Below, in pieces: positions 15,479 to 24,428 of a stretch of DNA of 64,000 nucleotides (the stretch's first letter is position 1; each line of letters opens with the position of its first letter). Source of the stretch: Metabacillus litoralis (GTDB lineage Bacteria; Bacillota; Bacilli; Bacillales; Bacillaceae); assembly GCF_020524045.1 (NCBI RefSeq), contig NZ_JAIVKL010000006.1, forward strand, positions 62,001-126,000. The letters run 5' to 3'. Made by a program: the position numbers and the translations under genes. The notes under the pieces are model-generated. The model was not told the origin of the DNA, did not search any database, and saw only the letters and a list, made by a program, of their open reading frames with translations.

Positions 15479-15639
15479 ATATAGAAAAATCATCTTCCTG
15501 CTTTTCTACCTTAGCCTTTATTTTATCCATAGCATTAGATCCATAGCCTTTTTTACATTGGTTCTAAGTGGTACAGTAAATAATAGGTAAAAAATTAGAA
15601 ATAGCAAGGTAAGGTAATAAGAGGAAGGGGAAAAAATCC

Positions 15640-16620
15640 ATGAATCTAGAAAAAGTACGTTGGGGTATTATTGGCTGTGGAGATGTGACAGAGGTGAAGA
15701 GTGGCCCGGCATTTCAAAAGGTAAAAAATTCAGAGTTAGTTGCTGTTATGCGAAGAACAGGTGAGCTAGCAAAAGACTATGCAAAAAGACATAATGTTCC
15801 CATATGGTATGATGATGCTGACGCACTAATTAATGATCCTGATGTAGATGCTGTTTATATTGCCACACCACCAGGCTCACATAAGGAATATACATTAAAA
15901 GCTGCAGGTGCAGGAAAGCCTGTTTATGTAGAAAAGCCTATGGCACTTAATTGGGCTGAATGTAATGAAATGATTGCTGCTTGTAAAAAAGCGGGTGTTC
16001 CTTTATTTGTTGCATACTACCGTAGGGCCCAGCCAAGGTTTGTAAAAATAAAAGAACTCTTGGAAAATAAAATGATCGGGGATATTCGTTTCGTATCAAC
16101 AACACAGTATCAAAAAGCGAAGGAAGATGTGAAGGATTCAAAAAATCCCCCATGGAGAGTTCAACCTGTATTATCCGGTGGAGGTTTGTTTTTTGATTTA
16201 GCCAGTCATACTCTGGATATATTGGAATATTTGCTAGGACCTATCAAGGAGACAAAAGGATTTTCATCAAATCAAGCAGGTTTTTATCAAGCGGAAGATA
16301 TTGTTACAGGTACTTATCGCTTTCAATCTGGAATCCATGGTGTAGGTAATTGGTGTTTTTCTGCTTTTGAAGATGAGGATGTGAATAAGATTGTCGGCAG
16401 TAAGGGGAGTATTACCTTTTCTACATTTGGGAATGACCCAATTGTTCTGAAGACTGAGAATGGACAAGAACAATGGAAATTTGAACGCCCTCAGCATGTC
16501 CATCAGCACCTAGTTGAAACTATTGTTACTGATTTAACAGGAGATACCAATTTGTGCCCAAGCACTGGAGAAACTGGTGCGAGAACGAACTGGATTATGG
16601 AAGAAATGGTTAAGGGTTAA
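15640..16620 (+). CDS. Gfo/Idh/MocA-family oxidoreductase
   Basis: GGAAGGGG lies upstream of ATG. The 326-aa protein begins with a Rossmann motif VRWGIIGCGDVTEVKSGPAF, followed by AVYIATPPGSHKEYTLKAA and the family hallmark VEKPMALN (the EKP lysine). A C-terminal alpha/beta domain contains SGGGLFFDLASHTLDILEYLLG, where the aspartate and histidine of the active site lie. Members reduce or oxidise sugars and cyclitols with NAD(P). There is no sugar transporter or kinase next to it, so the substrate is unknown. It stands alone between two terminators. Confidence 0.85.
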   Translation: MNLEKVRWGIIGCGDVTEVKSGPAFQKVKNSELVAVMRRTGELAKDYAKRHNVPIWYDDADALINDPDVDAVYIATPPGSHKEYTLKAAGAGKPVYVEKPMALNWAECNEMIAACKKAGVPLFVAYYRRAQPRFVKIKELLENKMIGDIRFVSTTQYQKAKEDVKDSKNPPWRVQPVLSGGGLFFDLASHTLDILEYLLGPIKETKGFSSNQAGFYQAEDIVTGTYRFQSGIHGVGNWCFSAFEDEDVNKIVGSKGSITFSTFGNDPIVLKTENGQEQWKFERPQHVHQHLVETIVTDLTGDTNLCPSTGETGARTNWIMEEMVKG

Positions 16621-16644
16621 GGATGAACATTTAGAGAACTTCAC

Positions 16645-16700
16645 AGCAAAAAGGTTGCAGACGATCCCAATCAAAGGGAGATCGTCTGCAACCTTTTGCT
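16645..16700. terminator. Bidirectional terminator
   Basis: AGCAAAAAGGTTGCAGACGATC pairs with GATCGTCTGCAACCTTTTGCT except for one extra A. It is a very long stem with T/A-rich flanks, between two convergent genes, and serves both. Confidence 0.85.
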
Positions 16701-16711
16701 ATGTGTGGAAG

Positions 16712-17536
16712 CTAGCCTTTAATAAGGGTTAGCTCTCTATTCACATGATATCGTCCTATAGGGATGACTGAAGGAGATCCAGAAACAGGGTCTTCTATTA
16801 CAGTGCAATGAAGTCCAAAAATGTCTTCAATTAATGTACTTGTAATAACCTTTGATGGCTCACCCTCTGCAACAAGTCTTCCTTTTTGAAGAGCGAAAAT
16901 ATAGTCTGCATAACGAGCAGATAAATTGATATCATGAAGAACCATAACAATGGTTGTTCCATATTTTCGGTTAAGATCTGTCAGCAGATCAAGAATTTCA
17001 ATTTGATAAGTGATATCTAAATAGGTTGTTGGTTCATCAAGAAATAATATGTCTGTTTGTTGAGCTAATGCCATTGCAATCCAGACACGCTGTCTTTGAC
17101 CACCTGAAAGCTCATCGATGCTTCGATCGGCAAATTCAGTGATGTTCATCATTTCCATTGCGTCACCAACTGCTTCATAATCCTTCTTTGTCCAACCCTT
17201 TAGAAATGTTTGATGTGGAAATCTTCCTCGTCCAACTAAATCTGCAACCGTTATTCCTTCAGGTACAATCGGTGATTGAGGTAACAGTCCCAATACACGT
17301 GCCAACTGTTTGGGAGGAATTTTATTGATTGGTTTTCCACCCAAAGTAACTTGCCCAGAGGTAGGTTTAATAAGTCTAGCCATTGTTTTAAGAAGTGTAG
17401 ATTTACCACAACCGTTGGCTCCAATGATAATGCTTATTTTGTTGCTAGGAATCGTTATGCTTACATCATGTAAAATGGTTTTATTATCGTAGCCAGCAGT
17501 GATTCCTTCCGTTTGAAAAGCTTGTGTCGGTTTCAT
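16712..17536 (-). CDS. Siderophore ABC transporter ATPase (FecE/FepC type)
   Basis: The 274-aa protein has Walker A GANGCGKST, the Q-loop LLPQSP, signature LSGGQRQR, Walker B DILFLDEPTTYLD and the switch histidine in VLHDINLSARYADYI. This set is typical of the iron-siderophore importer ATPases FecE, FepC and YusV. It powers the FecCD-type permeases upstream; its start overlaps the stop of the preceding permease gene by 1 base. It is the last gene of the Fur-controlled operon (binding protein, permease, permease, ATPase). Confidence 0.9.
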   Translation of the reverse strand: MKPTQAFQTEGITAGYDNKTILHDVSITIPSNKISIIIGANGCGKSTLLKTMARLIKPTSGQVTLGGKPINKIPPKQLARVLGLLPQSPIVPEGITVADLVGRGRFPHQTFLKGWTKKDYEAVGDAMEMMNITEFADRSIDELSGGQRQRVWIAMALAQQTDILFLDEPTTYLDITYQIEILDLLTDLNRKYGTTIVMVLHDINLSARYADYIFALQKGRLVAEGEPSKVITSTLIEDIFGLHCTVIEDPVSGSPSVIPIGRYHVNRELTLIKG

Positions 17537-18567
17537 TATAAATCTCCCTTTCGATTCATTCGAATTAGCAAGTAAATCAAATATGGAGCTCCAAGTATGC
17601 CTGTGATTACACCTACAGGATATCTAGCCACGAATGCGAATTGTCCGATTAGATCTGATCCTAAAACTAAAATGATGCCAATAAGACCTGCGGGAATAAT
17701 GCTTGAAAAACCTACTCCAACTAATCTTTTTGCAATAGGTCCAGAAAGGAACGCGACAAAAGCGATAGGTCCTGTTGTAGCTGTTGCTAACGCAATAATA
17801 AGGACCGAACTGATCACAAGTATAAATCGTGTTTTGTCAGTATCGACTCCAAGTGATGTTGCTGCTTGCTCTCCAAGCTCTAGCATATCTAAGTTCTTCC
17901 CGAGAACAACGATAATTGGTGCGAAGATAAGGACGGTAATCATTAATGGATAAAGATTCTCCATTTTAGCACCATTTAGACTGCCACTCAACCATCTCAT
18001 TGCCGTAGGAACATCATTTTGCTGACCAATAAGTAATAAGTACGATATGACAGCGTTTAGCATGGCTTGAATGCCAATTCCTATTAAAATTAATCGACCA
18101 ATTGAAAAAGAAGTACCTCTTGATAATAGAAAAATTATGATAACTGTTGCTAGTCCACCAATAATAGAAGCAATTGAAACAACGGTTGTGCTTGCTTGTA
18201 GAACGATGATACAAAACACAGCAGCTGCACTTGAACCAGCTGTGATACCGATGACATTTGGGTTTGCTAAAGGATTACGAAGCATTGTTTGAAATACATG
18301 TCCAGCAACACCAAAAGCAAATCCAGCAAAAACACCTGCAACCATTCTTGGAAAACGTATTGTTTCGACGGCAAATGATGCACCTTTTATTTTCTCACCG
18401 AGTAAAACACTTATAACATCGGAAAAAGGATAAATTGTGTTTCCTAGCATGAGCATTGTGCAGCAAAGTGCTAGGGAAATGATTGCAAGTAAGAAAGTGA
18501 CAAGGAAAAAACGACGTTGTCTTTTTATTCTACCTACCATAATAAAATTCATAGATTCATTCATCAT
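17536..18567 (-). CDS. Siderophore ABC transporter permease 2 (FecCD family)
   Basis: The protein of 343 aa has 8-10 predicted membrane segments and the FecCD signature blocks RFPRMVAGVFAGFAFGVAGHVFQTMLRNPLA... (about 65-95), GITAGSSAAAVF, and near the C-terminus TGPIAFVAFLSGPIAKRLVG, which contacts the ATPase. It pairs with the permease encoded just upstream to form the import channel. Start and stop overlap with that gene (ATGA), so expression is coupled. Confidence 0.9.
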   Translation of the reverse strand: MMNESMNFIMVGRIKRQRRFFLVTFLLAIISLALCCTMLMLGNTIYPFSDVISVLLGEKIKGASFAVETIRFPRMVAGVFAGFAFGVAGHVFQTMLRNPLANPNVIGITAGSSAAAVFCIIVLQASTTVVSIASIIGGLATVIIIFLLSRGTSFSIGRLILIGIGIQAMLNAVISYLLLIGQQNDVPTAMRWLSGSLNGAKMENLYPLMITVLIFAPIIVVLGKNLDMLELGEQAATSLGVDTDKTRFILVISSVLIIALATATTGPIAFVAFLSGPIAKRLVGVGFSSIIPAGLIGIILVLGSDLIGQFAFVARYPVGVITGILGAPYLIYLLIRMNRKGDL

Positions 18568-19598
18568 AAGGCACGCATTTTCGCTTTCATAGTTATTAAG
18601 ATTAAAATAGGAGCTCCAATAAATGCTGTTACTACACCAACTTCAAGCTCGCCAGGACTTCCAAGAATTCTGCCGACCACATCTGATATTGTTAAGATAA
18701 TAGCACCTAAAAGTGCTGACATTGGAATAATATAACGAATATCAGGGCCAATTAGAAGTCGAATAACATGTGTTGCTAATAATCCGATAAAGCCAATAGG
18801 ACCTGCTAGTGCTGTTGCTACGCCACATAATAGCACTCCAGCAAACGCCGCAATAAGTCTAAGTGTTCCTGTACGTACTCCTAGTCCTGTTGCTACTTCA
18901 TCACCTAAAGCGATTGCATTTAGTGATGGAGCGGAGAATAGGGCTATTAGTATTCCAATAATAAGAAAGGGAATAAAAATTGAGATAGAGTTCCAATTTC
19001 CTGCTCCGACACTTCCTACCTGCCAATATCTAAATTGGTCCATAACGTTTGAGCGAGGAATCATAATTGCCATCACGAGAGATGATAAAGCAGCACTTGT
19101 AGCAGCACCCGCTAAAACGAGTTTAAGGGGCGTGGCACCGCCACTCCCCATCGAACCAATTCCGAATACAAAAATGGCAGTTATGATTGCTCCTACTAAT
19201 GCAAACCAAATGTATTGACTAGCGGAACCAATATTAAAGAAGGAAATTCCACAAACCACGAAAAGTGCAGCCCCTGTGTTCACTCCGAGTATGCTAGGAT
19301 CTGCAATAGGGTTGCGAGTGACTGACTGCATGAGAGCCCCAGAAACTCCTAATGCTGCACCACACATAATACTAAATACAGTTCTAGCCATTCTTTGGCG
19401 AACAACATTTGCTCCGTGGGTCTGTACATCAGGATGGAATAAACCATCCATTAGTTCCTTCCATCCAACGAGACGAGACCCAAAAGCAAGAGAAGCCAAT
19501 ACACATATACCGAGTAAAACAATAGAAAGTATAAGTACTTTTATGAAATTTTTCGGTATATGCAACTGCTTATTTTCTGAAACGGAAGTATTACTCAT
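18564..19598 (-). CDS. Siderophore ABC transporter permease 1 (FecCD family)
   Basis: The protein of 344 aa has a charged N-terminus, then FecCD-family membrane segments with VRQRMARTVFSIMCGAALGVSG, NPIADPSILGVNTGAALFVV and AGPIGFIGLLATHVIRLLIG (the ATPase-coupling region). It is distinct in sequence from the second permease, so the channel is a heterodimer as in FepD/FepG. The start is 1 bp from the stop of the binding-protein gene, which makes the four genes a tight operon. Confidence 0.9.
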   Translation of the reverse strand: MSNTSVSENKQLHIPKNFIKVLILSIVLLGICVLASLAFGSRLVGWKELMDGLFHPDVQTHGANVVRQRMARTVFSIMCGAALGVSGALMQSVTRNPIADPSILGVNTGAALFVVCGISFFNIGSASQYIWFALVGAIITAIFVFGIGSMGSGGATPLKLVLAGAATSAALSSLVMAIMIPRSNVMDQFRYWQVGSVGAGNWNSISIFIPFLIIGILIALFSAPSLNAIALGDEVATGLGVRTGTLRLIAAFAGVLLCGVATALAGPIGFIGLLATHVIRLLIGPDIRYIIPMSALLGAIILTISDVVGRILGSPGELEVGVVTAFIGAPILILITMKAKMRAL

Positions 19599-19599
19599 A

Positions 19600-20664
19600 T
19601 TATTTTACTTTGCTTACAGCTTCTGAGAGTAAAGTTAAGTATTCGTCAATTGAGTATTCAATTGAAAGTGGACTTGGAGTTCCTGATGCTGCAAGTGGTG
19701 TGTTATCTCCAATAATTACGACAGAACCTCTTTCAATTGCTGGGATTTTTGCAAGGATTGGATCAGCTTGTAAAGCTGCTAGTGTATTTTCATCACCATA
19801 TGATACTAATATATCAGCACCGTTTAGCATATCTGCATTTTCAGCACTTACTTCTATAAAGAATTGATTTGGATCTGTAATTTGACTTGTCACACTTTCA
19901 GGATATTCCATGCCTAACTCACTAAGAAATGCACCACGTGGATCTCCAGGTGTGTATACGTAGAATTTAGATAAATCAGCAGCAGTAATACTTACGAAAG
20001 TAGCTTTTTTACCTTTGAGTTCAGGATATTCACTTGCTTTGTCAGCAATTAATTTCTCTGTATCAGCAATAAGTTGTTTCCCTTCTTCTTCAAATCCCAT
20101 ACCCATTGAATTGTATGTAACTTGTTCACGCCATGAAGCTACCCAAGGGCTAGTTTGATAAGCAACAACTGGAGCAATTTCACTTAATGTATCATATTCT
20201 TCTTGAGTAATACCAGAGTATGCTGCAAGAATAACATCTGGATTAGAATCAGCAATTGCTTCAAAATCTAAACCGTCTGTATCTTGATAGATATTTGGGC
20301 TTTCTTCACCAAGTTCTTTTAATTTCTCAGCAGTCCAAGGTAACATTCCGCTATCATCTTGAACACCATAGTTTGCAGCGGAGAACCCTACAGGTACAAC
20401 GCCAAGTGCAAGAGCAACGTCATGGTTTGACCATGCAATAGTAGCAACGTTTTCAGGTTTTTCTTCAATTGTTGTTTCACCAAATGCATGCTTAATCACA
20501 ATTGGATATTCTGTTGTTGATTCTTCGTTTTCAGCAGTTTCTGTATTCGTTTCTTCAGTAGATGGCTCAGATTTTGCATTTGATTGCTGAGCTGAATCTG
20601 AACAACCAACGAGTGCAATCATAAGCATAGCCATAAGTAATGATGTAAATAATTTTGCATTCAT
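19600..20664 (-). CDS. Iron-siderophore binding lipoprotein
   Basis: The start at 20664 is preferred because the AAAGGA ribosome site sits too close to the other ATG at 20676. The lipoprotein signal ends in LVGC (lipobox), followed by a Ser/Glu/Thr-rich linker. The mature part has the class III binding-protein layout: IVIKHAFGETTIEEKPENVATI, then NPDVILAAYSGITQEEYDTL and a C-terminal lobe with ADILVSYGDENTL. It captures ferric siderophore outside the membrane and hands it to the FecCD-type permeases encoded directly downstream. A Fur box overlaps its promoter region. Which siderophore is used cannot be told. Confidence 0.9.
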   Translation of the reverse strand: MNAKLFTSLLMAMLMIALVGCSDSAQQSNAKSEPSTEETNTETAENEESTTEYPIVIKHAFGETTIEEKPENVATIAWSNHDVALALGVVPVGFSAANYGVQDDSGMLPWTAEKLKELGEESPNIYQDTDGLDFEAIADSNPDVILAAYSGITQEEYDTLSEIAPVVAYQTSPWVASWREQVTYNSMGMGFEEEGKQLIADTEKLIADKASEYPELKGKKATFVSITAADLSKFYVYTPGDPRGAFLSELGMEYPESVTSQITDPNQFFIEVSAENADMLNGADILVSYGDENTLAALQADPILAKIPAIERGSVVIIGDNTPLAASGTPSPLSIEYSIDEYLTLLSEAVSKVK

Positions 20665-20694
20665 TTTATATATCATTCCTTTATATGAGTTAGT

Positions 20695-20715
20695 TGATAA
20701 TAATTATCACTATCA
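20695..20715. promoter_or_regulatory. Fur box of the siderophore operon
   Basis: GATAATAATTATCACTATC matches the classical 19-bp Fur consensus at 16 of 19 positions by eye. It lies about 30 bp upstream of the binding-protein gene, so the operon should be repressed by iron-loaded Fur. Confidence 0.8.
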
Positions 20716-20990
20716 ATACTGTATATCCTCTTTAATAAGTTGTCAATACAAAATTAAAATGAAATATAGGCTAAACTACTTATAGGTGGCTCCTTTATAT
20801 GTGCCTATTTCACTTAAGAATCACGAGTATAAGTAATTATAAAATGATGAAACCTAGGATGAATATATTGATCGACAAAGAAATAAATAGGAGTAGCACT
20901 AAAATACAATCACCGAAAAAAGACTTCAACTTTAACTAATTTTATTTGATATTATTTCGTAATCATAACTTACTACTCAAAGCTATTTAT

Positions 20991-21032
20991 AAACCAAAAA
21001 GAAGTCATCAAAGACTTCATTTTGGTTTTTTC
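20991..21032. terminator. Bidirectional-looking hairpin
   Basis: AAACCAAAA plus GAAGTC pairs with GACTTC plus TTTTGGTTT around a 6-base loop, with a T run on the plus side. It lies between the divergent siderophore operon promoter region and the CotF-like gene. The remaining sequence of this spacer (20716-21050) shows no gene. Confidence 0.6.
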
Positions 21033-21051
21033 TCACATTTACTTTTTCACA

Positions 21052-21088
21052 AATAAAAACTGGACCAAGGTATTTCCTGGTCCAGTGC
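21052..21088 (-). terminator. Terminator of the CotF-like gene
   Basis: On the minus strand, ACTGGACCA and TGGTCCAGT form a 9-bp stem with a 10-base loop followed by TTTTTATTT, 17 bases after the stop codon. Confidence 0.85.
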
Positions 21089-21104
21089 ACTTGAGCCTTT
21101 GTTC

Positions 21105-21731
21105 TTAGTGTGTCATATTTCCTTGTGGTTGAGCCTTTGCATAAGCGCTTAACATTTGATTCATGTCTTGTTGCATTAGTTGTGGCACTTGGTAGTACCC
21201 ATGTTTGTTTTGATATAAGAAAATTTCATAACTTAATTCAATAAAGTTCGGTACACTATCAGCCATAACACGACGCAATACTGGGTTTGTGATCTCTAGG
21301 GCAGACATTGCTAATAATGTTGATAATGATTTTGTGTTTCCAAGCATATATGCAGAAAGACCTTGATCGGAAAGTTCGTTAATAGATTTATTAGGTTTTT
21401 TCGGTTGACCAGGCTTTAATCCATATACAACCTCATTATTTTGATTCATTTTATATTGTTGAGTAGGAACAGATGGATCTTGTCCTGTAGAGAAAGTGTC
21501 AACAATTGTATTGTATGTTTGTGTCACAAATGCAGCTTGACGTTGAGCGATGCTTTTTAGCTCAGGGTCTTGAATATGCTGTTCGTACATTTGATACTGA
21601 TCTAACATACTGATGATTCCTGCGAGTACTTCATGAGCATCAAATATTTCATGACCACCATGATTTTTACTAACCTGCATATTCGGTGCCATTTGTTGTT
21701 GTCCTGATTGGTTCATGTTTTGATTTTCCAT
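21105..21731 (-). CDS. CotF-family spore coat protein
   Basis: The 208-aa protein has a Gln/Asn/Met-rich N-terminus (about 1-25), then a CotF-type helical domain: DAHEVLAGIISMLDQYQMYEQHIQDPELKSIAQRQ, followed by a proline-rich linker and a second helical part with TLLAMSALEITNPVLRRVMADSVPN. These features match coat protein F relatives of Bacillus, deposited in the spore coat and often processed. GGGGGAG lies before the ATG. A sporulation promoter is expected, but I could not identify one confidently. It supports a spore-forming host. Confidence 0.8.
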   Translation of the reverse strand: MENQNMNQSGQQQMAPNMQVSKNHGGHEIFDAHEVLAGIISMLDQYQMYEQHIQDPELKSIAQRQAAFVTQTYNTIVDTFSTGQDPSVPTQQYKMNQNNEVVYGLKPGQPKKPNKSINELSDQGLSAYMLGNTKSLSTLLAMSALEITNPVLRRVMADSVPNFIELSYEIFLYQNKHGYYQVPQLMQQDMNQMLSAYAKAQPQGNMTH

Positions 21732-22085
21732 ACGTAAAACTCCCCCTCATGATTGAATATAACTTACGTATTTATAATGGCCTTTTTCCGGTTTGTCATG
21801 TATGACGAATAGTGGTTTTTTTTCTACATTTTACATTCAACAATTTGCTTATCGTAGAATGTTCAAAAACATTCTTAGTTCATCTAAGTTTGAGATATCA
21901 ATTGAGTTAACATGTAACACTCATAAGGAAGTGCAGTAAGTAATTAAAAGTGGATAAAAAAATTATATGAATTTCATAAAAACAACAACTCGTTTGTTAT
22001 TGCTAGCGATAGTCTTCTTATACATAAATTAATAACGAGAGGAAACGATAAAGAAGATAATAAAGAGGGAAGGCAGGAGAGGAAC
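21732..22085. other. Spacer between divergent coat and DDAH-like genes
   Basis: Divergent promoter region, AT-rich. I see no further gene, no clear sigma-K or sigma-E box and no known riboswitch. A GGAGAGG-type ribosome site for the plus-strand gene lies at its right end. Confidence 0.4.
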
Positions 22086-23033
22086 ATGAAATCGTTCAAA
22101 CCAAGTTGCTGGTCAGAACATGGGGAACTTGAAGTTGTTATGCTTTGCTCACCATCTAGTTTAGATATTCCAGATTTAAAAACAGCTGAAGATGTTCAGT
22201 GGAGTGCTCCTGTTAATCAATCCAAAGCACATGAAAATTTTAATGAGCTAAAAGCAGCGTTTGAAACGGAAGGAATACAGATCATTGACTATTCCGAAGA
22301 GTTAACAGAGGAAGAGAATCGATTAAGTAAACAGCTAATTAACCGTTTCTTTGTTAGAGACCTTGCTTGTGTATTTGGAGACATTATCATTCCAGGTGAA
22401 CCTGGAATTTCAATGAGACGACCTGAATATATCCAATCACATCTGCTAATGAAAAAGTGGTTTCCAGAGCAATTTTTAATAAATGAAAATAATGATGTAA
22501 AAGCTCTAGAGTATGGAGATGTGCTTATTCTTAACAAAGATGCTGTATTTATTAATGTGGGGATGAGGACAAGTATTTCAAGTGTAGAGAGAATAAAGGA
22601 CAAAATATTTCAAGCAGGCTTTTCTGAGATTGGTTTGATTGATTTACCACGTCGCTCAGATACACTTCACTTGGATATGAATTGTAATGTTGCAAACGAA
22701 GATCTTGTGATATCAAAAAGTTATTTGCGTTATTTCCCGGTAAATGTTTTAACTGAAACAGAATCTCGTTATGAAATGTCAGAACAATTTTTAAATCGTC
22801 ATGGATTTGAGGTTTATTGGCTGAAAAATTATGAAACAATACCTGATATTAATTTTCTTAATATTAATCCAGAAACATTATTATTAAGTAAACAAGCACA
22901 TAAACAGAGTATTAAAAGTCATCCTAAATTGCAAAAAAAGAACATTATTGAGATTGATGTCACAGAGTTAGAAAAATCTGGCGGAGGCATCAGATGTATG
23001 ACATTACCGCTAAAGAGAAAATCTGCAAAATAA
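22086..23033 (+). CDS. DDAH/arginine deiminase-superfamily enzyme 1
   Basis: The 315-aa protein belongs to the guanidino-group modifying (amidinotransferase/deiminase) superfamily. It shows the substrate-binding RFFVRDLACVFGDIIIPG region, the catalytic-His segment SDTLHLDMNCNV and the C-terminal nucleophile in SGGGIRCMTLPL. Relatives hydrolyse dimethylarginine, arginine or N-substituted arginines. GGAGAGG lies 5 bases before ATG. It is convergent with a YqcI/YcgG-family gene, a family that includes a guanidine N-hydroxylase, so both may act on guanidino compounds. It shares only the superfamily motifs with the second member at 46012-46869. Exact substrate unknown. Confidence 0.8.
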   Translation: MKSFKPSCWSEHGELEVVMLCSPSSLDIPDLKTAEDVQWSAPVNQSKAHENFNELKAAFETEGIQIIDYSEELTEEENRLSKQLINRFFVRDLACVFGDIIIPGEPGISMRRPEYIQSHLLMKKWFPEQFLINENNDVKALEYGDVLILNKDAVFINVGMRTSISSVERIKDKIFQAGFSEIGLIDLPRRSDTLHLDMNCNVANEDLVISKSYLRYFPVNVLTETESRYEMSEQFLNRHGFEVYWLKNYETIPDINFLNINPETLLLSKQAHKQSIKSHPKLQKKNIIEIDVTELEKSGGGIRCMTLPLKRKSAK

Positions 23034-23158
23034 TGCATATCTATTAAAGGTGTTCGATCCTGTTCTAATTCTTGCTCTTAGTCATTAGTGAGAAGGACGA
23101 AATGAAGATTGGTATTTTCCTGAGGATGTAGCTTGTACCAAAATCATAAAGAAAATCA

Positions 23159-23190
23159 AGCAGACTTAAATCTTTTGATAGTCTGCTCTT
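23159..23190 (+). terminator. Putative terminator between convergent genes
   Basis: AGCAGACT and AGTCTGCT form an 8-bp perfect stem with a 13-base loop, followed by CTTTCT. The T run is poor. Confidence 0.5.
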
Positions 23191-23225
23191 TCTATAAGAT
23201 GTGGTTACTTTTAAATAAGCCTACT

Positions 23226-23981
23226 TTAAAAGCCAGAAAACTTGTTCTTCATACTAGTAAAAGGACATTTAGAAGGGCTGCTATCATCATCACTCAGAAA
23301 ATACTGCTTCCATTCATGATTATCTTCTGCGCCATACCATTTTAAATCAGGATGACCAGAAACTCCATCAAACTCTACAAGCCGTTTACGAATAAGTTTT
23401 TTCATTTTACGCCCAAATACGGTTGAGTCATTTATTTCATCAAACACCCAGCGTGGTTGAAACGCCAACATCAAACAGGGAAAATAGCGGCTTTGACGTA
23501 TTTGATGTGCAGGTGTGGCACAAAACGCAAAGTAAGGTTCTCCATCGAAACAAAATTCCCATTTATGGTCGGAAGGATCTGTTGGTATACCTTCTGGCCA
23601 TTTTTTTTCGTCAAATGATGTTACGTTATTTAATATACTCCAAAATAATTTGCGATAATCCTCTACATTGTACCTCTCCAGAATGTCTTTAGGTGTTTCG
23701 ACAAACACGGCTAAAGATGCATACTTACCCGTTTCACGAGAAATATTTCTATACTCTTTTAACGATTGTGCAAGCTCCTTTGCAGAACTTACTTCACGGG
23801 GGTCACCCATAAAGCTAAAACGAAGATTATTAGATAAAAATCCTTGTCTTGCTGGGATACAAGGATACGTATTTTCATTATCTGCAATAAGAGAAGAAAA
23901 AGCTTGATAAGCTTCTTTTTTCCATAAAGGGAGTGTTTCTATTTGTTCCTCTAACCACTCTTTATCAAAAAGTACTTTCAT
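23226..23981 (-). CDS. YqcI/YcgG-family protein 2
   Basis: The 251-aa protein has YPCIPARQGF, LFWSILNNVTSFDEKKWP, DPSDHKWEFCFDGEPYFAFCATPAHQIRQSRYF, AFQPRWVFDEIND and HEWKQYFLSDDD, ending in CPFT. This is closer to the classical YcgG form than the copy at 9185-9916, which lacks the HQIRQSRYF stretch in that exact form. The family includes heme-dependent GntA-type N-hydroxylases acting on guanidino groups; His residues near AHQIRQSR are candidates for heme ligation, by inference only. Convergent with a DDAH-type gene. Ribosome site GGAGGG lies before ATG. Confidence 0.8.
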   Translation of the reverse strand: MKVLFDKEWLEEQIETLPLWKKEAYQAFSSLIADNENTYPCIPARQGFLSNNLRFSFMGDPREVSSAKELAQSLKEYRNISRETGKYASLAVFVETPKDILERYNVEDYRKLFWSILNNVTSFDEKKWPEGIPTDPSDHKWEFCFDGEPYFAFCATPAHQIRQSRYFPCLMLAFQPRWVFDEINDSTVFGRKMKKLIRKRLVEFDGVSGHPDLKWYGAEDNHEWKQYFLSDDDSSPSKCPFTSMKNKFSGF

Positions 23982-24428
23982 TTTTTTACCCTCCTTCTTT
24001 ACACCAATACAATATTAAAGAAGGACTAAATGGGTGACTGTCTAGCTAATTATAGTTGATAATTAAACTGAGTTATGTTTTTTATGAGCTCTATGTCTGT
24101 TTCTTTGCTGAGAACAATTGCTATCTCTAAAGGAATAAGATAAAGAAACCATTTCAAACCCATAGCTCTATGCTTGAATCCTAAGATTTAGTGAATTCCA
24201 CTTTTTGCTTATTTCAGTCTCTTGGAAGGACTTCACACTTTTTTATAAGCTCTAAATAGTTTATAATAATCAGATAATACTAGATATTTTAATCTATAAA
24301 TAATTATAATAGGGAATATGATATGCTTATATAATTGATACAGAAAAGGTGTTTTCCTAGGTCGCTCCTGGCTATTTGTAACACCTAAGCAGGAGCGCCT
24401 GCAAATATAGGGGATAAGGAAGGGTATA
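23982..24428. other. Spacer upstream of mqo
   Basis: Apart from the structured segment next to mqo, it is AT-rich with no gene that I can support. Confidence 0.4.
24347..24407 (+). promoter_or_regulatory. Structured mqo leader with crossing pairings
   Basis: Three complementary pairs lie in the 80 bases before mqo: AGGTGTT (24347) with AACACCT (24380), CGCTCCTG (24363) with CAGGAGCG (24390), and TATTTG (24373) with CAAATA (24402). Their order means they cannot all form as simple hairpins; they must be alternatives or a pseudoknot. No known riboswitch consensus was recognised. Confidence 0.4.

Noticed and set aside
17597-17953. Long frames antisense to the siderophore permeases (also 18071, 18517, 19276)
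   Set aside because: Antisense shadows of membrane-protein genes with the usual codon bias; no ribosome sites and proline/isoleucine-rich products.
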